Source of the DNA: Methylocystis rosea SV97
GTDB taxonomy: Bacteria > Pseudomonadota > Alphaproteobacteria > Rhizobiales > Beijerinckiaceae
Assembly: GCF_000372845.1 (NCBI RefSeq)
Contig: NZ_KB889963.1
Location: 1,856,146 to 1,920,145, forward strand
Length of the DNA: 64,000 nucleotides
Reading direction: 5' to 3'
A program made the translations under genes and the position numbers. The notes below the pieces were generated by a model, which was given only the letters and a program-made list of their open reading frames with translations, made no database searches and was not told the origin of the DNA. Below are positions 35,673 to 44,067 of the stretch, piece by piece; the stretch's first letter is position 1, and each line of letters begins with the position of its first letter.

Positions 35673-36333
35673 GGTTCGGTCTCCGAAACGAGCTGTGGAT
35701 AAGCCGGGCTCGGCGCTGCAACGTCTAGCCCGGCTGCATCTTCATAGCAGCGCTTGCGTTTGATGTAAATAACTGATTTTAAAGAAGAAAACGAGTATGA
35801 AATCTACCCATACGGCGGATTGGGCGGCTAGATTTTCTACCCAAGATCGCGCTTTTGCTGTCAGCGCGATGACGTTCCGCAAGTCGTTCTTTCACACGGC
35901 CGATCCTACGCGCGCGCGAGGAACAAGTCCGCCGGGCAGATGGCGCATGTCCGTTCGAGCGTCGCGAAGGTGGTGGGGCGGGGCGGGGAACGGGGCGCAT
36001 GGTGGTGCCTCAGAGAGGCGAGAATGATGGCCGGATTTCTCAACCGCGTTTCGTGCCGCGTTTCACGTTTCACCCCTTAAGGGGGGTGAATGAAACGTGA
36101 CGCGGCGTTTCACCCTGCGTTTCACCGCGTTTCATTGAAACGTAGTGTAAAAACAATGTTTTAGATGGCTCGCGTTTCAATCCGCGTTTCATTTTTCCGA
36201 CTAATCGGCGAGAAAAGTGAAACGTGACGCAAAAACAATATGTTAGCGCGCCAGCGTTTCATCTGCGTTTCAAGTGGCCTGCCAGCGAGAGTGGTGAAAC
36301 GCGGTTGTGAAACGCGGTTGTAGCGAAGGGTTC
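35673..36333. other. Non-coding region of the element, containing a motif array
   Basis: 661 bases between the hypothetical gene at 35301 and the integrase stop, without a gene. The left half (35690-36030) holds no clear feature beyond moderate AT content; several short frames there lack ribosome binding sites. The right half holds the octamer array annotated separately. Confidence 0.55.
36045..36315. repeat. Octamer motif array, iteron-like, next to integrase
   Basis: About 15 copies of GCGTTTCA or close variants in 270 bp. Forward copies start at 36058, 36065 (ACGTTTCA), 36105, 36117, 36127, 36172, 36184, 36254 and 36265; reverse copies (TGAAACGY) at 36091, 36136, 36218, 36295 and 36308; a variant GCGTTTCG is near 36045. 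Adjacent direct copies are 10-12 bases apart. A composite unit (one reverse copy, a spacer with AAAAACAAT, two forward copies) occurs at 36136-36191 and 36218-36272, and in shorter form at 36091-36124. The pattern suits cooperative binding by a replication or regulatory protein. Confidence 0.82.
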
Positions 36334-37620
36334 TCAACCATCTGTTGCAATTCCCAGCGGGTGTAGCGCGACCACTTTTCCGCCGGTCCGGTCGATCGCG
36401 TTGGCAATCGTCTGCGCGACCCTGGTTGCCGCGGCGACAAGCGCCGCGTCTGGCCGGCGCACATAGGATCGTTGCGTCACTCCGCGCTTCGCGTGCCCAA
36501 GCAGCTCGCCGACCGTCGCGTCGCCGTAGCCCGCCTCGTCCGCCGACGTCGCGAACGTCCGGCGCAGTGCCTGCGATCGCGCGTCGGTCAGCTTTGCGGC
36601 GTCGAAGATCGCCGCGAGCTGCTTCTTCAGGTCCGCGTAGGTCTTGCCCGATCGGCTCGGGAATACGAATTCGTCGCTGAGGCGGGGCAGGGAGCGCAGA
36701 TGCTCGATCGCCGCCTTGCCGATCGCGCGCGTTGAGCGGCCGGTCTTGGTCTGCGCCAAGCGAAGGCACGAGCCCTCGAAGTCCACTTCGCTCCATCGTA
36801 GGCCGCAAGCTTCGTCGCGCCGCAGGCCGGTGAGCGCTATCAGGCGCAACGCGCCCACAGCGAGAGGCGCGGCTTCTCTGGCGCGTTCCATCGCCTCGCC
36901 GAGCGCGCCAAGCTCATGGATCGAAAGAACGCGCTCCTGGGCCTCGCCGCGGGCCTTGTCGACGCCGCGCGCCGGGTTCTGTCCCGACACCAATCCGCGC
37001 TTCTCGGCCCACGTCCAGACGCCGCCTAACAGTTCCACGACGCGCGCGGCGGTTCCCGGGCCCCCGGTGACGCGCGCGACGCCGCGGGCTCGCGTCCTGA
37101 CATGAGTCGCCGTTTTGCCGGCGGCGATGGCGTCGGCCATGCGCTGAATGTCAGCGCGTGTCAGCTCGCCGGCTGGCTTCTTGCCGATGAGCGGGACGAT
37201 GTGACGTGAGACGCGGCCTTCGTCGATCGCGACTGTCGCGGCGCGCTTCGATCGGCCGAAGCGCGTCGTGACGTGCCCATGGCGCGCGGCCTGGAGATAT
37301 TGCTCGCACAGCTCGGCGACGGTCATCGGCCGGCTGGCTTCACGGGCTGCGCGCCGCTCTTCGGACGGATCGCGGCCGTGGGCCACATCGGCGAGCCGAA
37401 GCCGGGCGACTTTGCGCGCTTCGTCTGGCGCGATGGCGCCAACACTGGCGAGCGTCAGCCGGCGGGTCGCACCCGCGGCGGTCCGATACTGCACGACATA
37501 GGTCATCCGTCCTGACGCCATGAGGCGGACGCCAAAGCCGGAAAGGTCGCTATCCCAAACGAAGGAATTCTTGCCGGCTGGGTCGAGCGCGTCGACGACC
37601 GTCTTGGTGAGCCTGGGCAT
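36334..37620 (-). CDS. int: Tyrosine-type site-specific integrase
   Basis: 428 residues from the ATG at 37620, chosen because it starts the N-terminal DUF4102-type arm-binding domain (MPRLTKTVVDALDPAGKN). A core-binding domain follows (about 100-190) and the catalytic domain occupies ~220-400: Arg in TGLRRDEACGL, QALRRTF with Arg353, LLGHAKRG with His376, and the nucleophile Tyr386 in TQRSYV. The canonical His of the HxxR motif is Gln350. The gene starts 147 bases inside attR and reads into the element, as tRNA-targeting integrases usually do. It presumably recombines the 52-bp tRNA-Val repeat. Confidence 0.93.
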   Translation of the reverse strand: MPRLTKTVVDALDPAGKNSFVWDSDLSGFGVRLMASGRMTYVVQYRTAAGATRRLTLASVGAIAPDEARKVARLRLADVAHGRDPSEERRAAREASRPMTVAELCEQYLQAARHGHVTTRFGRSKRAATVAIDEGRVSRHIVPLIGKKPAGELTRADIQRMADAIAAGKTATHVRTRARGVARVTGGPGTAARVVELLGGVWTWAEKRGLVSGQNPARGVDKARGEAQERVLSIHELGALGEAMERAREAAPLAVGALRLIALTGLRRDEACGLRWSEVDFEGSCLRLAQTKTGRSTRAIGKAAIEHLRSLPRLSDEFVFPSRSGKTYADLKKQLAAIFDAAKLTDARSQALRRTFATSADEAGYGDATVGELLGHAKRGVTQRSYVRRPDAALVAAATRVAQTIANAIDRTGGKVVALHPLGIATDG

Positions 37621-37766
37621 GGGCGGGGCCGATCTTGGAAGCAGGTTGGAAGCAGAATGCGGAAAATCCGGGTAAACTCGATACATGAACGTAAGGGGGA
37701 ATATCTCATAAATCAGTTGCTTGGTAAAGTCATGGAAGCAGGATAAACCCAGATAATCTCTAATCA

Positions 37767-37818
<52 letters not shown>

Positions 37819-37972
37819 CCAAGCGGCCTATTTCGGTTCGCCATCGCCACAAAGCCTGGAAAAAAGCGTGCGTCACCCCGACGTGGCGCGCAAAACTGTA
37901 GCTGGTCGCTTGCCCCAGCATATCCGCGCGCCATCTGGCGTCTTGCTTCGGTTGAAGATGCAGGGCCGGCAT

Positions 37973-38233
37973 ATGTTGAAGTATCAACTCCTCATCCTGC
38001 TTGGCCTCACCTTTGCCGCCGGCGAGGCTCAGTCGAAAGATCAAGCAAAGGCGCTCAAAAAGTGCTTGCCGATCCTTCGCACGCCAGGGGGCGCCCCGAC
38101 GCGCCCTTACGGTCAGATCCCTTACTCGGTCTGGTACTACGTCCTTTATCAGCCGTTCTGCGATGGCAAATCCGCGAAGAAATGCATTTGGGCGTGTGGA
38201 AAGGAGCCCGCTCAGGTCGGCGGCGCTGAATAA
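37973..38233 (+). CDS. Small secreted cysteine-containing protein
   Basis: 86 residues from the ATG at 37973, which begins a Sec signal (MLKYQLLILLGLTFAAGEAQS). The mature part has four cysteines (KKCLPIL, QPFCDGK, KKCIWACGK) and many aromatic residues (SVWYYVLYQPF), suggesting a small disulfide-bonded domain. It lies 150 bases outside attR. Function unknown. Confidence 0.65.
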   Translation: MLKYQLLILLGLTFAAGEAQSKDQAKALKKCLPILRTPGGAPTRPYGQIPYSVWYYVLYQPFCDGKSAKKCIWACGKEPAQVGGAE

Positions 38234-38335
38234 ATGCTCGCGGCTAAGGCGCGTTCGCCCTGTCGATTGCCTCGGTCCATTGCGGCGTCCATAGCTGCTC
38301 CCGTTCGCCCTGACCGGGCGAAAGCGGAGGAGACC

Positions 38336-38614
38336 ATGGACCTGCCTGCGATTGACCCGCTGATCGGAATTGGCGTCGCCGTCTCGACCGCCATCACCGA
38401 TGCGGTCTATGTGTTCTTCAACGCCGCCGTGTCGGAGCGTCGGCGCGTCGCGGCCGCGAGCTGGAGCAGCATCTGGTATCTGCTCTCGGCCTTTGCGGTG
38501 ATCAGCTATACGTCAAACTGGGCCTATGTGGCGTTCGCGGCGGTGGGCGCCTGGGTCGGCGGCTTCCTGTCCATCACCGTGCTGAATCGCCTCGTGCCCC
38601 TGCGCAAACCATAG
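38336..38614 (+). CDS. Small membrane protein
   Basis: 92 residues from the ATG at 38336, with GGAGGAG 4-5 bases upstream. Three hydrophobic stretches (about 7-28, 45-64 and 68-86) suggest a small integral membrane protein with charged RRR between the first two. No family recognised with certainty. Downstream lies a terminator that serves the opposite-strand gene. Confidence 0.68.
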   Translation: MDLPAIDPLIGIGVAVSTAITDAVYVFFNAAVSERRRVAAASWSSIWYLLSAFAVISYTSNWAYVAFAAVGAWVGGFLSITVLNRLVPLRKP

Positions 38615-38625
38615 GAATTCAGCGC

Positions 38626-38652
38626 AAAAAAAAACGCCGCTCGCGCGGCGCA
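38626..38652 (-). terminator. Rho-independent terminator of small membrane-anchored gene
   Basis: On the minus strand, a CGCCGC/GCGGCG stem with a 4-base loop (38635-38650) is followed by nine T residues (38626-38634). It lies 24 bases downstream of the gene at 38676-38873. Confidence 0.88.
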
Positions 38653-38675
38653 GAGGAGCAAATCTGTCCGCGCGC

Positions 38676-38873
38676 TCAGTCGCGAACGATCTGATTGCGA
38701 TCCTGGATCAGCAGGGGCAGGCGCTTGGCCGAGGCGCTGGCGACGCTCATCTCCTGCCTGCTGTGGGCGACCCCGCGCGCCTTTTGCTCATGACTGCTGT
38801 TGGTCGCAAGACCTAACGCCAAAAAGCCAACCCAAAACGCCACGGGCACGAAGCGCGACTTCGAAAACGGCAT
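38676..38873 (-). CDS. Small signal-anchored protein
   Basis: 65 residues from the ATG at 38873, fixed by AGGGAG about 8 bases upstream. One hydrophobic helix near residues 7-24 (FVPVAFWVGFLALGLA) followed by a polar, basic tail ending QDRNQIVRD. Single gene with its own terminator. Function unknown. Confidence 0.65.
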   Translation of the reverse strand: MPFSKSRFVPVAFWVGFLALGLATNSSHEQKARGVAHSRQEMSVASASAKRLPLLIQDRNQIVRD

Positions 38874-39113
38874 TTTGGTCTCCCTTTGCTCAGGCGCTTC
38901 TAACTGGGACGAACGCAGCTTTCCCCAATGTGCGTCCAAGTAAAAGCGCCAGGAGCAAGCAACCTGATGGCGCCAGATCGAAACGGTTCTCCTCTCTGGC
39001 TGGCGTGCTAGTTAGCAATGGGCTCGAAAGTTGGCGCCAATGCTTACGTTCCCTGTGGACCTATGCGCGCGGGTTAGAAGCGCATTAGCTTCCGCCCAGG
39101 GGAGATTGCAGCG

Positions 39114-40637
39114 ATGACCTTAACGACCACGGATCGTCCAGCGCCCATCGTCAAGAGCGGGCATGTGCAACTGTCGATCATTCTGGCTGAGTCAGACAAG
39201 AACACTCTGCAGAACCAGATCTTCGATCAGATCCGCTCGATGATTCTCAACGGTCAGCTCAAATGCGACGATCCGATGCCGACCACGCGCGAGCTGAGCA
39301 GCCAACTTGGCGTCTCACGCAATACGGCCGTGCTGGCCTATGAGCGGCTGATCGCCGAAGGATACATTCGCACGAAGCCCTATGTGGGCACCTTCGTTTC
39401 GCCGGATCTGCCGGACACAGCGTTTCTGTCGGCCGATCACCGCGCGCCGCAGAAGGAAGAGCAGGGCGCCGCGATTGACGTTCCACCGCCCTGCGGTGTT
39501 TTGCGCACTCATCGCCTCGCCGACCCAGAGCGTCGTCGTCTCGCCGCCGATTTCTGGGTGGGCCGGCCGGACGCGCGATCCTTTCCGCTCAAGGCCTGGT
39601 CGCATCACATCAAGAATCGGCTGAAGGCGGTCGGCTCCAATCTCACGAGCTACAATGACGCCGCAGGATTGATGGAGCTGCGGCGCGCCGTCGCCAAACA
39701 TCTTGCGCCGGCGCGCGGCGTCGTCGCCGATCCGGAGCAGATCGTCATTGTCGGCGGCTGCCAGGACGGCTTCAATCTCGTCGGCCGGCTGCTCGTGACC
39801 CCGGGGTCAACCGCAGTGGTCGAATCGCCCTGCTATCAGGGCGCGGCCTTCGTGCTCGAAAGCCTTGGGGCGACGCTTTATCCAGTGCCCGTGGACCAGG
39901 ACGGACTCGACGTGTCGCGGCTGCCGAAAACCAGGGGCGCCGTCGCCTATGTGACGCCGTCGCACCAATATCCGATCGGCGTGACCATGAGCCTGCAGCG
40001 GCGGCTCGAGCTTCTCGCCTGGGCGACGCAGTACGACGCCTACATTATGGAAGACGACTATGACAGCGACTTCCGTTTTGTCGGTTCGCCGCTGACGGCG
40101 CTGAAGGGGCTCGATCGCAACGAGCGCGTCATCTATCTCGGCACCTTTTCCAAGTGCATGGGACCCGGCCTGCGGCTCGGCTATGTCGTGCTGCCCCGCC
40201 GTCTCGCCGAAGCCGGGCGGCGCATGAAAATGTTGATGAACAACGGCCAAAGCTGGCTCGAACAGGCGGCGATGGCGGATTTCATGTCGAGCGGCGAGTT
40301 CGGGCGCCATTTGCGGCGCATTCGCCAGCTCTATCGCGATCGGCGCGACGCGCTGCTGGGCGCGCTGCGGAATCATTTCGGCGACTGCGAGATCTATGGC
40401 GACCAGGCCGGCATGCATCTCGTGTGGAAGCTGCCGGACGGTTTTCCGGACGCCGCCGAGGTGGAGAAAAGAGGCCTTGCCGCCGGCGTTGGCGTCTGTT
40501 CGCTGGCGACGGGCTCGGCGCTGCGCTTTGACGACATCAATGGCGGCGATCGGCTGCTGATGCTCGGCTTCGTCGCGCTTACCGAAAAAGAGATCGAGAC
40601 CGGGATCGCCCGGCTGGCGCAGGCGCTGAAAGCGTAG
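39114..40637 (+). CDS. MocR/PdxR-type GntR family transcriptional regulator
   Basis: 507 residues. An N-terminal GntR winged helix (about 25-95; MPTTRELSSQLGVSRNTAVL) is joined by a linker to a fold-type I aminotransferase domain (about 140-500). The PLP-binding Lys lies in GTFSKCMGPGLRLGY; MEDDYDSDFRF holds the conserved Asp of this family. Such proteins sense PLP or amino-acid derivatives and control a nearby enzyme gene. No vitamin B6 or amine gene is adjacent, so the target is unknown. The start has GGGGAG about 8 bases upstream. Confidence 0.9.
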   Translation: MTLTTTDRPAPIVKSGHVQLSIILAESDKNTLQNQIFDQIRSMILNGQLKCDDPMPTTRELSSQLGVSRNTAVLAYERLIAEGYIRTKPYVGTFVSPDLPDTAFLSADHRAPQKEEQGAAIDVPPPCGVLRTHRLADPERRRLAADFWVGRPDARSFPLKAWSHHIKNRLKAVGSNLTSYNDAAGLMELRRAVAKHLAPARGVVADPEQIVIVGGCQDGFNLVGRLLVTPGSTAVVESPCYQGAAFVLESLGATLYPVPVDQDGLDVSRLPKTRGAVAYVTPSHQYPIGVTMSLQRRLELLAWATQYDAYIMEDDYDSDFRFVGSPLTALKGLDRNERVIYLGTFSKCMGPGLRLGYVVLPRRLAEAGRRMKMLMNNGQSWLEQAAMADFMSSGEFGRHLRRIRQLYRDRRDALLGALRNHFGDCEIYGDQAGMHLVWKLPDGFPDAAEVEKRGLAAGVGVCSLATGSALRFDDINGGDRLLMLGFVALTEKEIETGIARLAQALKA

Positions 40638-40672
40638 CGCTTAACGCGCGCTATTAATGCAGCGCGCGCCAA

Positions 40673-40806
40673 CCCTCTCCCGTCGGGAGAGGGTGGTTGC
40701 GAAGCAACCGGGTGAGGGGTTTCCGCTTCGCGTGAGTTTGCGTATTGCGAAGTGGCCATGACCCTCATCCCGGTCCTTTGGACCGACCCTCTCCGTGGGA
40801 GAGGTT
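40673..40806. repeat. Intergenic palindromic repeat (CCCTCTCCC type), copy 1
   Basis: Several nested inverted repeats: CCCTCTCCC-GTC-GGGAGAGGG, then GGTTGC-GAAGCAACC, and a distal CCCTCTCC-GTGGGAGAGG. The same CCCTCTCCC/GGGAGAGGGTGG core occurs at 60481 and a related one at 63379. It fills the gap between the MocR and MFS genes. Such elements are common in Rhizobiales intergenic DNA. Confidence 0.75.
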
Positions 40807-40830
40807 AGCGCGCGCGAGCCTTGTAAGTTC

Positions 40831-42057
40831 ATGAACGACTCCAGCGGCGTCTCGCGTCTGCGCGCCATACCTTCCGGCGTCTGGGCGCTCGGGCTCGTCT
40901 CGCTGCTCATGGATTTCTCATCCGAGATGATCCACGCGCTGTTGCCCGTCTATCTAGTCGGCGCGATGGGCGCCTCGATGGCGGAAGTCGGAATCATCGA
41001 AGGCGTCGCCGAGGCGACCGCCTCGATCGTGAAAATCTTTTCGGGCGCGCTGTCGGACTGGTTCGGACGGCGCAAACAGCTGGCGATCATCGGCTATGGG
41101 CTTGCGGCGCTCACCAAGCCGATGTTCCCGCTGGCGCCGAATGTCGCCTGGGTCATGGCCGCCCGCTTCATCGATCGCGTCGGCAAGGGCATACGCGGCG
41201 CCCCGCGCGACGCGCTCGTCGCCGATATCGCGCCGGCCTCCATTCGCGGCGCGGCCTTCGGACTTCGCCAGTCGCTCGACACGATTGGTGCCTTTCTCGG
41301 GCCGGCGGTCGCTGTGGCCGCGATGTGGTTCTCGGCCAACAGCATCCCCTTCGTGTTCTGGATCGCGACGATTCCGGCGGCTCTCGCCGTCGTAGTCCTG
41401 GCGTTCGGCGTGCGCGAGCCGGAAGCCTCCCGGCCGCCGCGGCCGGCGCGTTTTCCGCTGCACATCGAGGAAGTCCGTCGGCTCGGTGGCCCCTTCTGGA
41501 TCGTTGTGGCGATCGGCGTCGTCTTCAGTCTGGCGCGTTTTTCCGAGGCTTTTCTGATCCTGAAGGCGCGCGACGTCGGACTGCCGGTGGCGCTCGCGCC
41601 GCTGGTGCTCGTTGTGATGAACGTCGTCTATGCCGGCGCTTCCTATCCGGTTGGCGCCTTCTCGGATCGCGGCGACAGAAAAACGCCGCTGATGGCGGGC
41701 CTTGTCGCGCTGGTCGCCGCCGACGCCGCCTTGGCGGTCGCCGATCATATGCCGCTCGTGTGGCTCGGCGTGGCGCTTTGGGGCCTGCACATGGGCCTCA
41801 CCCAAGGTCTCCTCGCCGCGCTCGTCGCCGACGTCGCGCCGGCGGCGTTACGCGGCTCGGCCTTCGGCGTTTTCAACCTTGCAAGCGGCGTCGCGCTGCT
41901 CGCAGCCAGCGCCGGCGCCGGAGCGCTCTGGGACGCCTTTGGGTCCGCGTCCGCCTTCTGGGCGGGCGCGCTTTTGGCGTCGCTGGCGCTCGTCGGGCTC
42001 GCGGCGGGCGGCGGTCGGATCGGCCGGTCCCCACGCCGGGGGGAGCTGGCGCGTTAA
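40831..42057 (+). CDS. Major facilitator superfamily transporter
   Basis: 408 residues from the ATG at 40831 (MNDSSGVSRLRAIP); an upstream start adds 12 residues coded by the repeat element. About 12 membrane helices. The MFS loop 2-3 motif appears as GALSDWFGRRKQ, with a mirrored loop GAFSDRGDRKTP in the second half. A FIDRVGKGIRGAPRDALVAD segment between helices 4 and 5 is typical of one MFS subgroup. Substrate unknown; efflux or sugar/organic acid transport are possible. Confidence 0.85.
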   Translation: MNDSSGVSRLRAIPSGVWALGLVSLLMDFSSEMIHALLPVYLVGAMGASMAEVGIIEGVAEATASIVKIFSGALSDWFGRRKQLAIIGYGLAALTKPMFPLAPNVAWVMAARFIDRVGKGIRGAPRDALVADIAPASIRGAAFGLRQSLDTIGAFLGPAVAVAAMWFSANSIPFVFWIATIPAALAVVVLAFGVREPEASRPPRPARFPLHIEEVRRLGGPFWIVVAIGVVFSLARFSEAFLILKARDVGLPVALAPLVLVVMNVVYAGASYPVGAFSDRGDRKTPLMAGLVALVAADAALAVADHMPLVWLGVALWGLHMGLTQGLLAALVADVAPAALRGSAFGVFNLASGVALLAASAGAGALWDAFGSASAFWAGALLASLALVGLAAGGGRIGRSPRRGELAR

Positions 42058-42217
42058 GAACTTCACGGCGGAATTCAGGCCGGTTAACGGATGGCTAAGC
42101 ATGTCAATTAAACATTGAAAATGAACGATAAATTATCGCAATTGCGCCATTGTTGATCATTCATTTCAGAACTGGCGGGGGCGCTGGCGTTTCAAAGAAC
42201 GCACCATCGAGGTTCTC

Positions 42218-42943
42218 ATGAAAAAACGAGCTTTCGGCGTCGCCGTCGCGGCTTGCCTCTCCGTCCTGTCGGCGTCGGCCGCAGACCTGCCTTCGCGCAA
42301 AGAGCCGCCGCCCGTCTATTATCCGCCGCCGCCCATCTTCACCTGGACCGGGGTCTACGCCGGTCTCAATCTTGGCGGCGGGTGGCTTGATCGATACGAC
42401 TATGGACATTGGCTGGCGCCCTCGAGCGCGTCGAACAGTGGCGGCGTCGTCGGCGGCGCCCAGATCGGCTATAATTATCAGCTGACCCCGCTCTTCGTCG
42501 TCGGTCTCGAAACCGATTTTCAAGGATCGGGCGTCGGCGGCGGCGGCAATCAGGGGTGGGGCGCAACGCGCAGCGTCGACTGGTTCGGCACAGTGCGCGG
42601 GCGCGCGGGCGTGTCGTTGCTGAACGCGCAGCTGCTCCTTTACGGCACGGGCGGCTTCGCCTATGGCGACCTGCGTCTCAACTACGGGTGGCTTGGCTCT
42701 CAGGCCCGCGTGGGAACCGGGTGGACGGCGGGCGGAGGGCTCGAATACGCCTTCCTACCGAACTGGTCGGCGAAGGTCGAATATCTCTACACAAACATCG
42801 GCGCGAATTACGACTCTATCTATGTTGCGCCTTTCATCGTCGAATCCCAGCAGCGCGCGCATCTCAATACTGTGCGCGCCGGCGTCAATTATCGCTTCAA
42901 CTGGCTGCTTGCGCCTCCCGGCCCTCCAATGGCCGCCTACTGA
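42218..42943 (+). CDS. Outer-membrane beta-barrel protein, Omp25/31 (RopB) family
   Basis: 241 residues. A signal peptide ending at ASAAD is followed by a Pro-rich segment (EPPPVYYPPPP) and an eight-stranded OmpA-like barrel starting at WTGVYAGLNLGGGW, with strands such as FGTVRGRAGVSLLNAQ and the C-terminal VRAGVNYRFNW. This is the Rhizobiales Omp25/31 porin-like family, a structural outer-membrane protein. A bidirectional terminator lies 28 bases downstream. Confidence 0.92.
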   Translation: MKKRAFGVAVAACLSVLSASAADLPSRKEPPPVYYPPPPIFTWTGVYAGLNLGGGWLDRYDYGHWLAPSSASNSGGVVGGAQIGYNYQLTPLFVVGLETDFQGSGVGGGGNQGWGATRSVDWFGTVRGRAGVSLLNAQLLLYGTGGFAYGDLRLNYGWLGSQARVGTGWTAGGGLEYAFLPNWSAKVEYLYTNIGANYDSIYVAPFIVESQQRAHLNTVRAGVNYRFNWLLAPPGPPMAAY

Positions 42944-42970
42944 ACGCGAATGCTACAAGGATGAGCGACA

Positions 42971-42993
42971 AAAGCCCCGGCGACGGGGCTTTT
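42971..42993 (+). terminator. Rho-independent terminator after Omp25-like gene
   Basis: A GC-rich stem AGCCCCG/CGGGGCT with a 4-base loop is preceded by AAA and followed by TTTTGC, about 30 bases after the outer-membrane protein stop. It separates that gene from the sdh operon. Confidence 0.85.
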
Positions 42994-43105
42994 GCATATG
43001 TGGCCGTCGAAGGCGCCGCCCGCGTAGTTGCGGCGCCGCAACAATTGAACTATCTGCTTTGGAAGCGTTCCGAGAAGAAATCGGCCGCACGCGAGAGGGT
43101 TCTAC

Positions 43106-43513
43106 ATGGCAGACGCCGACACTGACGGGCTCGCCGCGCGGCGGCCGCTGTCGCCGCATCTGACGGTCTTCAAGCCCATCCTGACGATGATGATGTCGAT
43201 CGCGCATCGAATCACCGGCGCGGGGCTTTACGTCGGCATGGCGCTTCTGGCGCTGTTCCTGCTCGGCGCCGCGGTTGGCGGCGGCGCCTTCTCCGCCGTG
43301 TCCTGGATCGGGTCGGGCTTCATCGGCAATCTGCTGGTGCTGATGATCGTTTGGGCGATTTTCCACCATCTGCTCGGCGGCGTGCGTCACGCGCTCTGGG
43401 ACCGCGGGCTATACATGGACGCGAAAGGGCGGGAACTGCTGGCGCAAGGGACGCTCGTTGGCGGCATCCTGTTGACGCTGCTCGTCTTCATCTTCAAGAC
43501 GCTGGCGGGCTGA
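43106..43513 (+). CDS. sdhC: Succinate dehydrogenase cytochrome b556 subunit
   Basis: 135 residues. Membrane anchor of complex II; binds haem b and ubiquinone. The family signature RPLSPHLTVFKP and SIAHRITG opens it, three membrane helices follow, and HHLLGGVRHALWD carries the haem-ligand His. First gene of the sdhCDAB operon, with GAGAGGG before the ATG. Confidence 0.96.
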   Translation: MADADTDGLAARRPLSPHLTVFKPILTMMMSIAHRITGAGLYVGMALLALFLLGAAVGGGAFSAVSWIGSGFIGNLLVLMIVWAIFHHLLGGVRHALWDRGLYMDAKGRELLAQGTLVGGILLTLLVFIFKTLAG

Positions 43514-43526
43514 GCGGAGCGAACTC

Positions 43527-43922
43527 ATGACGGTTGCGACAAGGTTCAAGAGCGGTCGAACCGGACCCGGCGACGCCTATGTCTCCGACCATAGCGGTTC
43601 GCCTCACGCACGCTTCATGCGGTTGACGTCTTATGCGCTGGTCCCGCTTGGCGTGCTGAGCGCCTGGTGGATTCTTGGACTTGCCGGCAAGTCGCTTGAA
43701 GGCGTGCGCGCCGAAATCGGCAGACCGTTTCCCGCACTGGTGCTTCTTGCGTTCGGCGTGGTCGGCATGATCCATGCGCGACAAGGCATGGACGACATCA
43801 TCGAAGATTACGTGCACGACAAAGTGTTGAAGGCGCAGGCGATCGTCGCCAACACATGGGCGTCGCGCGCCATCGCAGCGATCTGGGTCCTCGCGATCCT
43901 CCTCATCGCTGCGCCGAAGTAG
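43527..43922 (+). CDS. sdhD: Succinate dehydrogenase hydrophobic anchor subunit
   Basis: 131 residues with three membrane helices (about 33-55, 66-88 and 103-125). HARQGMDDIIEDYVHD is the conserved haem/quinone segment of alphaproteobacterial SdhD. Starts 13 bases after sdhC. A 44-codon frame follows 7 bases downstream. Confidence 0.95.
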   Translation: MTVATRFKSGRTGPGDAYVSDHSGSPHARFMRLTSYALVPLGVLSAWWILGLAGKSLEGVRAEIGRPFPALVLLAFGVVGMIHARQGMDDIIEDYVHDKVLKAQAIVANTWASRAIAAIWVLAILLIAAPK

Positions 43923-43929
43923 TCGGACG

Positions 43930-44064
43930 ATGCAATCCACGGACGTCGACGTGACAGGCGAGAGCAGGAAGCAGCGCGACGTCGCTGCTTTGATCGCAAT
44001 GATCCCGTCTTGTGACGACGCAGCGACGCTGCGCGCGGCGCGAATGAGATTCGAGAAGGCTTGA
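43930..44064 (+). CDS. Candidate small protein between sdhD and sdhA
   Basis: A 44-codon frame starts 7 bases after the sdhD stop and ends 3 bases before the sdhA ATG. The product is polar and charged (STDVDVTGESRKQRD, then DDAATLRAARMRFEKA), with one Cys and no membrane helix. The sdhA ribosome binding site (GAGAAGG) lies inside its last codons, so its translation could couple to sdhA. Its own ribosome binding site is weak and it is absent from standard sdh operons, so it may be spurious. Confidence 0.35.
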   Translation: MQSTDVDVTGESRKQRDVAALIAMIPSCDDAATLRAARMRFEKA

Positions 44065-44067
44065 TCA

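Noticed and set aside
36045..36315. Reading the octamer array as a CRISPR
   Set aside because: The motif is only 8 bp, occurs in both orientations with irregular 10-80 base spacing, and there is no cas gene.
36045..36315. Reading the octamers as integrase arm-binding sites
   Set aside because: They lie beyond the 3' end of int, 1.4 kb from attR, with too many copies for typical arm sites; replication or regulation fits better, though binding by Int was not excluded.
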